Shown: positions 1-12,990 of the stretch, in pieces
Layout: each line of letters opens with the position of its first letter
Position numbering within the stretch: position 1 is the stretch's first letter
Source: Achatina immaculata
Taxonomy: Eukaryota > Mollusca > Gastropoda > Stylommatophora > Achatinidae
Assembly: GCA_009760885.1 (NCBI GenBank)
Contig: CM019721.1
Location: 15,129,696 to 15,193,695 of the forward strand
Direction of reading: 5' to 3'
DNA length: 64,000 nt
The notes under the pieces: generated by a model
What the model was told of the DNA's origin: nothing
The model's input: the letters and a program-made list of their open reading frames with translations, nothing else
Database searches by the model: none
Translations under genes and position numbers: made by a program

Positions 1-1050
1 AACAAAACCAGGTTCACCAACTTTACAATAACCACAGAGTATCACAATACTTTCCACACACATGACTAGACTCACATTTGAACTCATGAAGGAAGTAAGA
101 GTTAAGTTGCAATACAAAGTCAACATTTGTTGAATGAATAGAATGTTGGATGAACTATGTGGATGAGGCAAAACAAAGAGCTGCCAACATGGCAGGATGA
201 TCACAAAAAGTACACTGTACTTCCCGGGCATGAGGACAGTGCCGTGAAGAAGGAAATAACCAACATGAAGGTAGTTACAAATGAAGACACCACTTACAAT
301 TCTTTGAAACTCCACAAACCATCCACAATACCACATATCCTCAAAATGTGGGAACCACTGTAACACTTTCGTCTTGTCAATAACAATAGTACTAAACTAA
401 TTACATTCTTGCTAACAAAAACTTTGTCCTACAGGACAATTACTATAGCAATGAATCTAAGGCATGACTGGAAAACATCTACTCAACAGCGACTTCTAGG
501 AAAAAACTAAAATACAACTTCTACATGACTCTCTAAGTTTCCTCTATCTCTAATAATCATCGTAATAATCATCCTTCAAGTCGGCTCTGGGTTCTTTTAT
601 ATAACAGGCATTTTTTCTGCCATCCTTCCAGAATTATCTCTCCGTGAAATTTACTTTCACGCAAAAGGTATTTGTTATGACCTTCACTATAGCACGAGAT
701 TCCTAACTCCGTGCGAGTTCATGCCCTGAACTTTTGTACCCTAAACTTTTGTTCCCAGGGAATCTTCCTAATACTATGGCTAAATTCTTCCCTACTCAAA
801 CATCCCATGCAAAACTCCTCTAAGACATGAGTTTTTGTCTGCTGTTTAATTTAAAAAAACAGGCAGATTATTATGTTTTACAAAAATATCCAAGATGGAA
901 CATTCTAAGTTTAGAATGTGGCGTAAACATGCAACGATACTGAAAATGGCCCTACAATGCCTAACTTTACCATAAAGTAGAGTTACATCCCTTTGACTAA
1001 CCCTATGAAAAACTAATCACTACAAATAAATGATATACTATTACATCACC
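1..1050. other. Upstream DNA without a recognised gene
   Basis: I see no convincing coding exon, RNA gene or transposon here. A 68-codon + strand frame at 157-363 has no recognisable motif and no coding support, so I do not call it. Confidence 0.5.
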
Positions 1051-1620
1051 TTAATCTGCAACCTTTTCTTCACTTTTCAACATAATATATATTTCTCTGC
1101 ACACATTTTTCCATCGCTCTGCAAGTTTTAAAATACCCTTCCGGTAGAATTCCGTCCCAGCTGACCGACGGCACAGACGCACTGCTCTCTGGACGTTCTT
1201 GCATGTTTGATCCAGTGGGCACAAATTTCTATAGCCTAAAGGTTTAATCATTTCATGTACTGCATTGTGTGAACTATTCCAAGATTTACAACGATTTCAG
1301 ATACTGTGACACATCTGTCTCCTTCAATGATGTCGTCAGCCCTTTCCACGTTGCTTTCAGTGGAGGCAGTTCGAGGGCAACCACTGCGAGGCTTATCTTG
1401 GATGCTAGTGTTTCCATTTTTGAAATGTTTCACCCACCTCCTAACATTGCTAGCACCCATACACACATCTCCATAGGCAATCTGAAGTCTTTGGGGAATT
1501 TCAGCAACAGAGATTTCCTCTTTAATGAGGAACTCAATAACACCGCGTTGACGAAACGAAACTTCAGCACCTGCCATTTTGTTTATGTTCCGCGTGGTCA
1601 CGTGACACATGATGGTGCAA
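1051..1620 (-). mobile_element. Internally deleted mariner (SETMAR-type) relic
   Basis: On the minus strand, 1610 to about 1260 encodes the start of a mariner transposase. It has the N-terminal helix-turn-helix region (RGVIEFLIKEE then SNVRRWVKHFKNG, DKPRSGCPRT) and the start of the second HTH (VTVSEIVVNLGIVH). Right after it, 1251-1051 encodes what looks like the family's C-terminal end (SAGTEFYRKGILKLAERW). The whole DDD catalytic region between them is missing, so this is a non-autonomous deletion derivative. I could not define terminal repeats confidently. Family membership is from remembered mariner motifs; the deletion is read directly from the juxtaposed ends. Confidence 0.75.
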
Positions 1621-2550
1621 AGTGCAAAGGATGAAAATTAACGGATACATTCATATTTTCTCAATCTATAAATTCTGATTTAAAAAAAATTGTGCTAACG
1701 ACTTTCGGTATGACTCTCGAATATCTAAGCACAAAATATGACAGTAAATAACGCACTTGCTGTAGTATTACTTCATATATTACATTTTACAGTTAATTTA
1801 TGAAGCTACTGCGTCATATAAAATTCTTCTTTCGTCTGATATCAGCTTCATGTAAAAGAGACCAGGGATGTTTTCACAGTTAAGTTTCTTGTGAATCTTG
1901 TGGTCACAGAAAATTTGACTTTCTTTATATAATTTGGACATTTTCTGTATTTCTCCAGTCGTGCGCGTTCAGTTCTCAGTGATTATGTTAACCACTGTGT
2001 AAATTAATGTCTCCATATAAAACTGCCTTTCACAAATTGGTTGTGCTCATATTTATCTGGAAGTAAATGTTCGTAAATAAGGTAAATCAAAGAATGAGAT
2101 TCTGCGAGTCGGGTAAGAAAAAAACAAAACCTGGCAAGGTCACGTGAAGGTGAGATGCCAGGAAGGTCACAGAAACGTTGTGTAGGCAGCTCAACATGAG
2201 GGGAGAGAGAACTCGCTAGTGTACGGCAGAACAGAAGACAAGAGTGTAATGAACATTCAAAGTGTAAACTTTTTTGATAGGCAAATAGTCAGTGAATCAG
2301 TTTCTTTGGGGAAAACAGTATAGAAACAAGAGGAAAAGTACTGTGTACTGATTATAGGAACTTTGTTTCAAAACATGTAATCTTGTTGAAGAAAAAAGAA
2401 TGATTGTAATACAAGTTAGATAGAGATGTAATCGTACAAAACTTAACATCAGGAGATGGATGTACAAATCAGGGGACTGAATGATTGTAGAAAAAGTATA
2501 TTGGTATAAAGATGTATAGTTTAGATCGTTGGTAAGTGCAAATGCAACTT
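1621..2550. other. Non-coding DNA, nothing recognised
   Basis: No open frame with recognisable homology, no tRNA-like boxes and no terminal repeats were seen here. Confidence 0.45.
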
Positions 2551-2551
2551 A

Positions 2552-2775
<224 letters not shown>

Positions 2776-4182
2776 TTAAGTATTTTTCAAAATTAATTCT
2801 TTTCTGTTCCATGCGCGTGGTTGTTCATCTTTTACATTAGTGATAATACATTTTGCTGACTGACATATATATACTAGGGTATATAGATAACCACATGTTA
2901 TGTTATTTTGAAATATGTATAGCCACCAGTCTGTTAATTTCATGTGTACTACAAATAATATTAGTTTGTCGAAGTGCCCTGGGCACTTAAGTTTCGGAGA
3001 GATTTAAAGAAATGATTTCAATAAAAATTGAACTTCCAGAACTTCCTCCTTTTCTACATTTTTTATATTAGACAGAAACTTCTACTCTCTTATTCTCCTC
3101 TCCTTTCATCCTGTCGGAATGTATCAATGTGTTTACCATTTCATCCTGTCTGAATGTATTAATGTGTTTACTGTCTCATCTTGTTTGAATGTATAAATGT
3201 GTTTTGACGTTTTTGACATTACTATAACTGTTGTCCATCATATTTATGCAGGGTCAGCTAATTTTTCTCAAGAACTGACGTTATAAAAGAGGGATGTTGG
3301 CTTCAGAAAGAAACACAAGGAAATGCTAAAAACTTTCATTCCAGGCAAGGCGGATCTCCAAAAATAGACAGGGAATATTTCGTATAATATACCCTTCCGA
3401 ATTCTCTCTCCCCAACCCCTCCACCGCTCCTCCTCTTCAGAAATGCTGAGGTATTCTTATAAGCAGCATTAGACTATAACATCTGCACGCCAGTATTCAG
3501 TCAGTGTAGCTCATCTTCACATTTCGCAATGACTCCCAGCACACCACAGTGAAATGAGGGCTCGCTCGCCAGGACTCTGCAGGTAGAAATGGGATATGTT
3601 ACATCTTCTTGCTGTGGAGCGCTGTTTCGTTTTAACTGCATGAAAGACTTCTCTGTTGTTCCTAAGTTTGCGTACTGGCAATGCCAGTGCTGCCATAGAT
3701 AAGAAACTGTTGGTTAAACCACCAAGTTTTTGTTCCCCATTATCAGGGATAGCTTTTCTTATTTGATGCAGTAATATCTTATGAATCTAGATCAGACATT
3801 ATCTACTCATATTTTACTTTGAAAATATTAGCCCCCCCCCTCCAAGAGCAATATGCGGAAGAATTATTGAGTCATACAGGAAAGTGAAGATAAAAGCACT
3901 TTTCTCTTGGATAAAGCGGTTTCTAGACGAGGCAGCGATTGGTTTGTTTTCGCACAACGGATTATTCACGAGAAAAGCACGTAGGACTGTGCATGGAATT
4001 AGACGAGGAAAAGTGTTTCCACACCTGTGTTTCTCTAAATCACATGATATTTGGTAGTCCGTTATCATTTTCCTGACTGTTCTCATTTGAACTCGAAATG
4101 AAAATAACAGTGAGTAAAGTATTTTTGAAGATCTGGATGTGACATTTTAACTTGCTCCTGATTTTGGATTGCCCTTGACACC
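2776..4182. other. Region upstream of the first coding exon
   Basis: No coding exon recognised. A short stretch at about 2975-3005 matches the 3' end of the LINE at 13385-14040 (both contain TGCCCTGGGCACTTAAG), so it may be a tiny LINE tail. The promoter and 5' UTR of the Ig-domain gene presumably lie here, but I see no decisive TATA/Inr pair or non-coding first exon. Confidence 0.4.
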
Positions 4183-4300
4183 ATGACTGCCATGGAAGAA
4201 GACGTTGATGACAGGTTCGCTGGGATAGATATTGACAGTCTGCTCAACCGGACAGATCATCGGCCTTTGTCGTATGGACGAAAGAAAGCTCTATACGAAG
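4183..4300 (+). CDS. Exon 1: acidic N-terminus of the Ig-domain protein
   Basis: This encodes 39 residues (MTAMEEDVDDRFAGIDIDSL through KKALYE) plus the first base of codon 40. The donor is AAG|GTAAGT at 4300/4301, a near-consensus site. The second ATG (4192) lies in GCCATGG, a stronger initiation context than the first, so translation may begin at residue 4. The phase-1 end joins the 2-base lead of exon 2 to give Ala-Pro-Glu-Phe, a typical start for an I-set A strand. There is no signal peptide, so the protein is expected to be intracellular. What precedes the ATG is unknown. Confidence 0.75.
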
Positions 4301-4302
4301 GT

Positions 4303-4372
4303 AAGTCTATGTATGTATGTATGTATGTATGTATGTGTGTGTGTATTTTTTTGGGTGTGTGTGTATATTTGT
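4303..4372. repeat. TATG/TG microsatellite just inside intron 1
   Basis: A TATG run followed by TG repeats starts within a few bases of the exon 1 donor. Open frames running across it are read-through of the microsatellite. Confidence 0.9.
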
Positions 4373-5362
4373 CTTTTTATCTGTCTGTCTGCCTGTTTAC
4401 ATCGCCATAGTGCTCATCACATGTAGAACAAAGCGCTGTTAAAGCACGAACACTTAATAACGGTTTGTATGTTGTAGTTCTAGCACATATGTCTTAATGT
4501 TATTCGGTCTTCTATAAATAAATACCTAGAGTTTGAGAAGAAAGTTTCCTTGCTTACATATTCGCAAAATCAGAAAGAGCTCGGTATAGTTTAATTTTTG
4601 ACCATTTTCATGCTCAAATGAAATCATGGCAAGTGCTTCCAGTCCAATTTCGGCCACTGTTCAGCGTTCATGGTTTACCACCAACATTAATTTCATATTT
4701 ATGTTGTTATATGTCATATAAAAAGACAACATATATATTTTAATTCTCTGAATCTAAGGAAAAGTGTTTCCGCTTCATGTCTTGGTGTTTTATCCTCTGA
4801 TTCCTCGTGACCAGTTTCTATCAAAAATTGTCAGTAGAACATCTTAAATGGTGAATGGCTTCCATTATAGATTCCCTGAGGGTGCTACTTAATGGATTGA
4901 GCGTTAGAGGTGTAATATGTTTTAAAAATTCCCCAGTTCCGCGCTGGCGCTGAATTTCTGAATTGTTTAACAAAATAAAGCTCCTGTAGATGACATTTTA
5001 GAATCACTGACAAATAAGTTCAGAGAATGAGAACACGAGAAGAAGTCTTTAATGCGCTGTTGAATTCCTCAGCGTTTTCATTTGATCTATTGTCATATCA
5101 TGGCCACACATGCTTGGATCTGGATTATTCATGTCTGATAAATTTCTAAGAATACATTCAGTTAATACCGAGCCTCTAGTGGTTTCTACAGAAATGAAAT
5201 CAAGAAAATGCTGATGAATATTCATATCACTTGGATCTGTATTAACAAATCTTTCAAACAGTATTAATTGTTTTATGTGACTTACATCTGTCTCTAACAA
5301 TAACATTTAGCTTTTTGACCATAGAAACTATTTCTTTTTTTTTTCCTTATTGACCCTATCTT
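4373..5362. other. Intron 1 sequence, nothing recognised
   Basis: AT-rich intronic DNA. No exon with matching phase, no tRNA-like boxes and no transposase or RT motifs were seen. Confidence 0.45.
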
Positions 5363-5630
5363 GGTAAGGTAGGTAAAATCACCGTTTCCATGCCATTAAG
5401 GAATATGCGGGATACGGTGTTAGCTATTTCCATCGGCATATGAAAGTATGATGTGGCCAGCATCACACTTGGCCACATTTACCTTTCCCAGATTTCTCTT
5501 TTTTAGAGGCTGGGTGCACCCAGGGGCCTTCTTGGTGTGGTGATACCAGAAAGAAATCCCCACTGCTGGGACTTCAAACCGGTACCGCCGGATTAGTAGA
5601 CCGAGCACCTAACCACTCAGCCAACCAGAA
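5363..5630 (-). mobile_element. tRNA-derived SINE, family A, copy 1
   Basis: Read on the minus strand, the element starts with a tRNA-like head: an A-box-like TGGCTGAGTGGTTAGG at about 5626-5611 and a B-box-like GGTTTGAAGTCC at about 5581-5570. It continues through a body with CCCAGCCTCTAAA, GAGAAATCTGGGAAAGG and TAACACCGTATCC, and ends in a TACC-type tail. Copies 2 (9408-9637), 3 (16475-16727) and 4 (19365-19530) share the body, which establishes the family from this window alone. This is the most complete copy. Confidence 0.85.
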
Positions 5631-5874
5631 ATTGGTTAATTTTGAATGTTTTTTTTTCCAAGATAATTTTGAACCGATTCACGAGCTGTTTTCATTAAAT
5701 GTTCAGACATAACACTATCAAATCTGGCAATTAATTCAACAAGCTTTAAAAACGTTCCGATATTAGGAACATATCAGTTATCAGATGTTCCACGAAAAGG
5801 CAAAACTATTGACTCAGAAACTGGACAACGGCAATTAGGCATTCTGTTATTGCATCTCTATTCTTCTTCTTCAG

Positions 5875-7692
5875 TATCCTTCCCGTGCCGTTAAACGTCA
5901 CATAGGGCTTGCATAATTGTTTGCCATGTTTTCCTATTCTCGGCGAGTCTTTTAACTTCATCAAGGGATATTATGCCCACTAACTGGCTTCTCTTAACAA
6001 TGTTCTCTTTAGAGTTTCACGTAGTCGACCTCTTTTTATTCGGCCTGTTGTGCTCCACTTGATACCTTGTTTTGGTATTCTCTGATTATTTCTTTTCATC
6101 ACATGGCCTACATATGCCCATCTTCTTTTTCTGATCAACCATGAGGTTATTGTTTGCTCATCTGTCCTATCTCTGTGTTGTTCTTAAATTCGTTCCACTT
6201 TATACCAAGTATTTTCCTTAGGCATTTGTTTTCAAAAGAGTCTAATTTCTTATCTATTTCTTTAGTTGATTTCCAGCTTTCGCATGCATAAATGAGAGTG
6301 GATATCACATTTGAATTGAATAATCTTAACTTGGTTTTGTGCTTATAACTTTTGAATTCCATATGTTCTCAAGGTTTTTGAAGGACAATGCTGCTTTTGC
6401 AATTCAAATTCTAACTTCCTTTCTTATGTCACCATCCTGGTCTATGTAGCTGCCAAGGTATGCATATTGGTTTACTTCATCAACAGCTGTTCCTTCTACG
6501 CATATTTTTCCTTCTTGATTAATGGAAAGTTTCATTATTTTCGTTTTGTCTTTGTTAATTTCAAGACCTATTTTGCTAGCCAAGGAAGACAGGATATCTG
6601 TTTTTTTTGGCATCGATTTCACGTTGTCACCGAAAAGAGTTATATGACCTGCAAAATTAAGAGCTTCTATTTGGGTCCCATGTACCCAATCAACGCCCGT
6701 TTTACTTGTACAGCATCTTTTCATTATAAAGCCTATGGCAATTCCAAAAAGCAAGGGAGATAATATACATCCTTGTTTCACGCCTGTTTCAATCTGAAAC
6801 CATTCGCTCATTCCTTCTTCTGTCTTGACTGCACAAACATATCCGTTGTAGAGATCCTTAATGATGTTGACAATTTTAGATGGTATTACATATACTCTTA
6901 AAATTCTCCACAGTGAATCTCTGTGTATCAAATGCCTTTTTAAAGTCTATGAAGTTCAGGATTAATGGTTTTTGCTTTTCAATATGTTCTTCAAGTATTA
7001 TTCTTAGAGTAAAGACTGGTCAAGACAGCTTCTCGCTTTTCGAAATCCTGCTTGTTCTTCTCTCATTGCAGTATCCACTACATCCTTAATTCTATTCAGA
7101 ATCACTTTACAAAACATCTTTGACACAACTGATAATAAGGTTACACTCCTCCAGTTACTGCAGTCACTGAGGTTGCTTTTTTGTGGGTATTTTAACAATG
7201 ATGCCATTTTTCCATTTAGAAAGGACTTTTTCTTCTTTCCAAATTTTATTAAACATTCTTTGTAGTTGGCTCATGTTGTCATTGTTAATAGCTTTTAACA
7301 TTTCGACTGTTATTTCATCTTCACCTGCAGCTTTGTTATTAGCCATTAGATTAACTGCTGCTTCAATTTCATTTAGTTGTGGGAGTGGTAAATTTGATCT
7401 CAAGGTTCATTAGTTCATTATGGTGTGTTGATTAAGTATTTCTTGGAGGAAGTGTTGGGCTCATCTTTGCTTTTGGTCTTTACTTGATGTTAATAGGTTG
7501 CCTGTTTTGCTAAAGACTGGTCTTTCTCTGGAGGTAATAGTTCCTGTTAGCTTCGTCTGTATGTTATACAGAGTATTGCTGTCTCTTGTTTTTGCTGCAT
7601 TTTCTGCTTCTTTTGCCATATTGTCCATATATTCTCTTTTGTCTCTTCTAGTTGAACTTTTTACTTTATTCTCTAGGTCTTTATATGTTTCT
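5875..7692 (-). mobile_element. RTE-type LINE, 5'-truncated copy
   Basis: Minus-strand reverse transcriptase fragments lie in order from 7403 down to 6147: the NKAAGEDEITVEMLKA finger motif, a broken palm, ETGVKQGCILSPLLFGI, then thumb motifs (YLGSYIDQDGD, LIYACESWK, KKLDSFENKCLRKILGIKW). The catalytic FADD box of sister copies reads FAGH here, so the RT would be dead. The 3' end is shared with the other RTE copies (CCTTCCCGTGCCGTTAAACG on the + strand at about 5878). Frames are broken by stops and frameshifts. The 5' limit is set where similarity with the copy at 58170-60372 ends. Confidence 0.85.
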
Positions 7693-7974
7693 CCATTGCA
7701 ACTTTTAATAATTTTTGTTCCATTAAATCACTCGTCTGCTCTAATTAAACATAGACAATAATTCAGTCCACTTTTTAATGGGACTCCAAGTGGGTTTTAG
7801 ATTTTTCGTGTTCATTAAGATACACACGTAAATGCCATCAGCCATTATAGTCAGTAACATTGTACAACAAGAGAATAATTTACAGGAACAAAATACACAA
7901 TTCTTTTCTTTAGAATGCTCTCCATTTCTTAGTTCCTTAATGTAAAAATGTAATGAAAATGTCCAACCATTAGG

Positions 7975-8560
7975 GGTGCGCGAAAATCATTTCAAGTGTA
8001 GGCGGTCATCTCTCTTCATATCGCTCGATCCTCCATGTTTCAACCACGTTGACTGCTGTTTTCCTGCCAAATCATGCAGCCAGCATATCAAGGTACTTTT
8101 GTCTTCTCCGGCCTATATATCTCCTGCCATTTATCTTTCTCGTCATGATCTTCACGTCTGCTGATGTGTCTGAGAAACGTTAATTGTCTTTTTCATATGT
8201 AGGAAGATATTTTGAGATATTCCTTTGCCTGCTGTAGTACTTCATTTGTTTTTCTGGCTGTCCATGGTATGCGATTCATCCTTCTTAAGTACCACATTTT
8301 AGTAACTTTTATTCTTCGTCTAATTATTTATTCATACTTCGTCTAATTATTTATTCATAGTCTATGATTCACATGCAAAAATTATGATAGATTCTGTAAA
8401 GCATCTTAGAACTCTTATTGCCAGTGGTGCGGAAATATGAAAGTATTTTCTGGCCTCTCTAGCAGGTCTTCTTCTACGATTTCCAGTCTTACAGTACATC
8501 ACGTTTATGGAGGTCTTTCGTCTCGGGGGATCAGAGTGCATTTCAAGTTCATCACTTAAA
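7975..8560 (-). mobile_element. Decayed LINE fragment (RT 3' portion)
   Basis: On the minus strand, pieces such as MWYLRRMNRIPWTARKTNE (about 8300-8240) and RKRQLTFLRHI (about 8200-8170) match the post-RT region of RTE/Jockey-like LINEs. It is interrupted by frameshifts. No 5' or 3' end can be fixed. Confidence 0.55.
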
Positions 8561-9407
8561 CCCTTGTTACGGAAAAAGTTTTTTCAATTACATTTTCGTC
8601 CTTATTTAAAGTAATGTCGACATTACTGGGATCCCACTCAGAACTGCTTGCAGGAAGCTTAGATCATGGTTTCGATATATTCACATATTTTCTCATGTAT
8701 TACACCATTTGTTTCAGTTTTTAGATATTCATGCACTGCATTTCCGTAAAAGATAAGTAAGTTGAGAACTGCTGTAAAATTGGCTGTAGTAGAGATAGTA
8801 GGGGCATACATTGCACTTTCATTTTTTAAAAAATAGAAAGTAGTAAAAGTAACAAGGAATGACAATAGATATAGTGCGATGAGTTCGTAGAAAGGTAAAA
8901 CAGATATTAGCAAACTAATATTTCTGCGATATCAAGAACAATAAAAGGAATGAAACAAAAATATAACTACAAAAGTGGCACTTACCTGGCAGAGATTCTC
9001 TTCGTTAGGATGCCAAGCAAATAATGCGTTTTTAATCCGTGGAGTAAGAAAAAAAAGTAACGTTGCACAAAATCAACTTGGATGCTCGGTCTTTCTGCTG
9101 TCACCTTTTTTCAGTCTGATTTTCTGAGCAAAGTTAGCTCAGGGACTAGGGGTAAATCGGTTTGTTTACTTCTCATTCACACATTTTTGTTCATTCGATA
9201 CAACTCAGTGACTTGTAAACGGAAATTGCCTTTAAATCTGAAGCCGATCACTGCATCTCTATCATATTCCTTCATGATTTCCCCTGTAATATGACTTTCT
9301 CTGTATCGCATTTGTTTCCCCCAGTTTCGCCAGGGTACACCAAAACTAACAATCACGACCAATTCTTAGGTCATTCTAGTTTTATGGTCCTCTATTCTCT
9401 TCAATGC
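8561..9407. other. Intron 1 sequence, nothing recognised
   Basis: No supported feature. The 84-codon minus frame at 8659-8913 is hydrophobic and AT-driven, with no family signature. Confidence 0.4.
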
Positions 9408-9637
9408 GGCCTAGTTAGTTGAGTGGTGATGGTACTGAGTTCAGATCCCAGAAGTGGGATTTTTTTTCTCTTACCACCACACCAAAAAGGTCACGGGGTC
9501 CACCCAGCCTCTAAAATGGGTACCAGAGAAATCTTGGAAGGTAAATGCGGCCGATGGTCTCGAAAATACAAATCTAGCACCGTATCCCAAATATTCCTTA
9601 TTAATGACGTGGGAATGGGAATTTTACCTTTACCTGT
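9408..9637 (+). mobile_element. SINE family A, copy 2
   Basis: Plus orientation. The head carries a degenerate tRNA-like A box (about 9413) and a B-box-like GAGTTCAGATCCCAG. The shared body follows (CCCAGCCTCTAAAATGGGTA, AGAGAAATCTTGGAAGG, AGCACCGTATCCCAAATATT), and the element ends in TTTTACCTTTACC. A G/T-rich insertion separates the head from the body, as in copy 3. Confidence 0.85.
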
Positions 9638-9699
9638 TCTCTTTAGAAATGTATAACACCTCTCATTCATGTGACATGTTCTTTCCAGAACGTTGTTTC

Positions 9700-10165
9700 C
9701 CCCCCCCCCCTCACAGCCTCCCTGAATATAATACGGTCTTGCGCAATGACATATTCAGACATTCTGTGATGTCTTGAGTCCACCTGCGGTGAGGTCGTCC
9801 TTTTTGTCTTTTGCCGGGCGCTGTCTTCTACTGTCAGCCTCTCCAAGCTGTTGTGTCTCTTGATGAGGCCGAAGTATCTCAGCTTTCTAAATATTTATGA
9901 TGTTAACGAGTCAGTTTTCTGCTACACCTAATCCCATCAATATGTCTTTATTTGATTTTCGTTTTCTCCATGATATTCTAAGCGCCCTTCTGTAACATTT
10001 CATTTCAAATGCTGTTATTCTCTTTTCTAGTGATGTGTTTAGTGCCCATGTTTCGCATCCGTAAGATGCTACTGGGAATATGTAAGCTTTTAGTAAATAT
10101 TACTTTTGTTTTCTTGTTGGCACCTTGCCACATATCTCTTCTCTCCATTATTCTCTTTCCTGCTG
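9700..10165 (-). mobile_element. Decayed LINE 3' fragment
   Basis: Minus-strand translations include GKRQKGRPHRRWTQDITE (about 9820-9765) and, upstream, motifs of the LINE cysteine/thumb region (INEMLQ-type core at about 9995). The GRPxxRW signature is typical of the end of RTE/CR1-like ORF2 proteins. No intact frame remains. Confidence 0.55.
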
Positions 10166-10199
10166 TCGAAGTTCACTTTGAATTCGAAACCACTTAAAA

Positions 10200-10929
10200 A
10201 AACACGGACGTTACATTGGTACCGATGCAGATGTTACATGGCCGAGCAGGTGTTTTCATATTAGGGGGTACCTTTATAAAATTCATTGTAACAAACAAAC
10301 TCCTTCACCAGCACGTGTGTATCTCATATTAAAATAAGTGGAAATGAAAGAAAATTCCATAAATGAAGTCATTTATCATTAAAAAAACAAAGAATAGAAA
10401 AAAACAACTGTTCTGAAAAGATCGAACGATTTTTGGCACTAAAATCAAAGTTTTACATACCTAAAATGTGCCAGAATCCAATGCAGAATACGTATATCGG
10501 TATAGAAACATCGATAATTGCGGATTCTTTTGATATCCAATAAATCTAACAGGTCTACAGATGTGAAAAACACATTTAGTAAGCTAGGTCTAGTCGATCA
10601 GTATGACCATTCTACCAAGCAACCTCGAAAAAAACTTGAAAAATTTACACTCAAATCGATCCACTTCTTGATTTCCTTTCATCTCCGGCCTGACCGGATG
10701 CTAAACTAGCTTAACTTTGGAGTAGAAGAGTTCTGGTTGGCTAAATGAAAAGTTGCATCGAGTTTTCAACGAAACAAATCAGAAGCCTTATAGGGTGGCC
10801 TGGGTTCCAATGTGAAAACAGCAACTGCCCTAAAGGGTAGCCTGGTATCGGAAGAGTTAACCAATGTACATTCTGAATATTCAGTAAGTACATTTCATAT
10901 CTGAAAAGAGGGGGAGGAAGATATTGTAA
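10200..10929. other. Intron 1 sequence, nothing recognised
   Basis: No supported feature. A short imperfect duplication (AGGGTGGCCTGG / AGGGTAGCCTGG, about 10792 and 10837) is visible. Confidence 0.4.
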
Positions 10930-12095
10930 AATTTTATTTCTGATATTATTATATTAATTATTGTGTTTCTAGGTTTGGGTTGGGGGTGAATTGAGATGAG
11001 TTTTGATCATGATTATTACTTATTATTTCTTTTTATTACTTCTTTTTATTAATTATTATTTACTTTATCTCCTTTTAAATTCTCCACTTACTACTTTTCT
11101 TCCTTATCTCTCTTCTCACCCCCTAATCTTACTTCTTCATCTTTTAACTTTAGTCATTCTTTATCGCCGTCAGTGGAGATTTCTATAGTGTTCATGGCTT
11201 AAAAATCGATAGCCTAATGTAAGAAGGTGATGCCCAGTGAAGTATAGCTGTGCCTGGAACACTCTCAGTTGCCGAACTTCTCCTAACGATCCTACCCAGG
11301 TTCTATCAGCTGGTGTCCATATAAAGCTGCCTTAGATAACCTCTGAGGTTGGAAAATGAAATTATCATATTAGTCATTCTCTAGCCTTTCCAACAGTCAA
11401 TAAGTGCTCAGAAGGCATAAATGTGATCCATGAAAAATATAGGTTTGTTTATTAACAACACCAGACACCACACACGTTTACACTTATAAACACACACAAC
11501 AGGTCTCTCCACAGCAATTAAATAAAACGCACGAGAAACATGAGCATGCCATGACACATCAGCATGATACAACCAAAAGCGGCACTCCAAGTGCTTCATT
11601 ATCATGAAGCATGATAATGAAAAGTTACAATGATAAAAAAATATGCATTTCAACGTCTTCCCTCACTAAACCAATCTTGTAACACTACACTAAACACTTA
11701 ACACTGAACACTTCTCACGGTACATACTTAGACAACTCTGCATCCCACATACAAAATCTTACGTGTATGAACGTCACCAACATGAACCGGCTTGGAACAG
11801 CACCTGGGTTCATAGCTAGACAATCCTTGTATCCAACATCACAAATATATATTTGATAACTTCATCAGACACATCAGACATACCACGATATGGTTCCCCT
11901 AGAATACGTGCTCCCGCCACGAGGCTCAAATCTCAAGTGTTCCAGCTCAATACAATACACTACCTGGCCAACACATCACGTGACCAGGTAGTGAAAACCC
12001 CCCTCCCCCTCCACCCCCCCCCGGCAACTGCAAAATAGGCCAACCCTTGACCCTCCGAAACGGCCGAATTTCAAAAAAAAAGCCTAGCTCATTCC
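10930..12095 (+). repeat. 1.15-kb interspersed repeat, copy 1 (uninterrupted)
   Basis: The stretch recurs at 46335-50535 with long shared blocks (for example CACTCCAAG near 11587/46993, CAACGTCACCAACATGA, CCTTGACCCTCCGAAACGGC). Copy 1 is continuous, while copy 2 is split by two insertions. No RT, transposase or terminal repeats are apparent. It may be a non-autonomous element or LTR-like unit of unknown class. At 11842-11851 it preserves the unoccupied target site of the Tigger element found in copy 2. Confidence 0.85.
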
Positions 12096-12877
12096 ACAAT
12101 ATCCTCATTCCATGCAACGATAATGTTCTGGTATTTTTGACTGGTGATAATGCATTTACTCATATAATCTTCAACAGCGATTTTACTTCTAACCTCAACT
12201 GATCACATGAGCATGACTTTGGAAGATAATTAACGAGAATTAAAGATGAATATAATTTTTGTTATTTTTGCGTTACAAGCTTTAGAAAATGTGAACATTA
12301 TTTATGTTTTAAAATTTGTTTTGCTTTTAAACGTTTTTAAAATGATTTTAATTAGTTTACAGAATTAAAAAAATGTTTTCAGTGGGGACATTTATATAAA
12401 GAAAGCAAGGGGGCATTGAAGTTCTAAGAAAACACATACACCTGACTGGAATAAAGCTGAAAATGAAGTATAGAGATTCAGACCTCAAGCTTCACTGAAT
12501 GCGAACCACTAGCTCACAATGCATTTGACATTGAAAAATTCCGTTTGAAAAGAAGTTTAGTGAACCATGTGCCTCATGCACAGCAAAATTTCTATCTCAG
12601 GAAGCCTACAGTGAAAACGAGGCAATTAATCACTTTTAATTAAACTGGCAATCACACACACAACACACACCAAAACACACATTGTCGCACACATACATCT
12701 GCACATATATACAAGTAGACCGGCCAAGAACTAACTGGTACATACAGGACAGTAACTGCAACGAAGCTTACAACATTGTCATTCTGTTTCAGCCGTTGTT
12801 ACATTTAACTGTTTTGTAATATCTAAACTGAGAGTTATTTAAAATGTTATTAATCTGTAGATATTAATATTCTTCAG
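12096..12877. other. 3' part of intron 1, nothing recognised
   Basis: AT-rich intron with a short CA-rich patch (about 12650-12690). No exon-like segment was seen before the acceptor TTCTTCAG at 12870-12877. Confidence 0.45.
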
Positions 12878-12990
12878 CTCCAGAGTTCGTCCAGCGTTTC
12901 AGCGGCGAAGAGACTGTCATGGAGGGTCAGTCACTCTGTTTAGAGTGTAAAGTCAGAGGATTTCCTGTACCGACTCTTCGTTGGTTCAAG
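12878..12990 (+). CDS. Exon 2: first half of the I-set Ig domain
   Basis: The acceptor is TATTCTTCAG|CT. Two bases complete codon 40, then 37 codons follow to the donor AAG|GTACAG. The residues run APEFVQRF...EGQSLCLECKV..PVPTLRWFK. The B-strand Cys is residue 63, the core Trp is 75, and EG before the B strand is typical of I-set domains. It ends in phase 0, and exon 3 begins in phase 0 with the D of the C' strand. The exon border inside the domain, just after the WFK motif, is common in Ig genes. Confidence 0.9.

Noticed and set aside
4303..4426. Read-through extension of exon 1 to a stop at 4410
   Set aside because: It would translate a TATG/TG microsatellite, while a near-consensus GTAAGT donor at 4301 joins in phase to the Ig exon.
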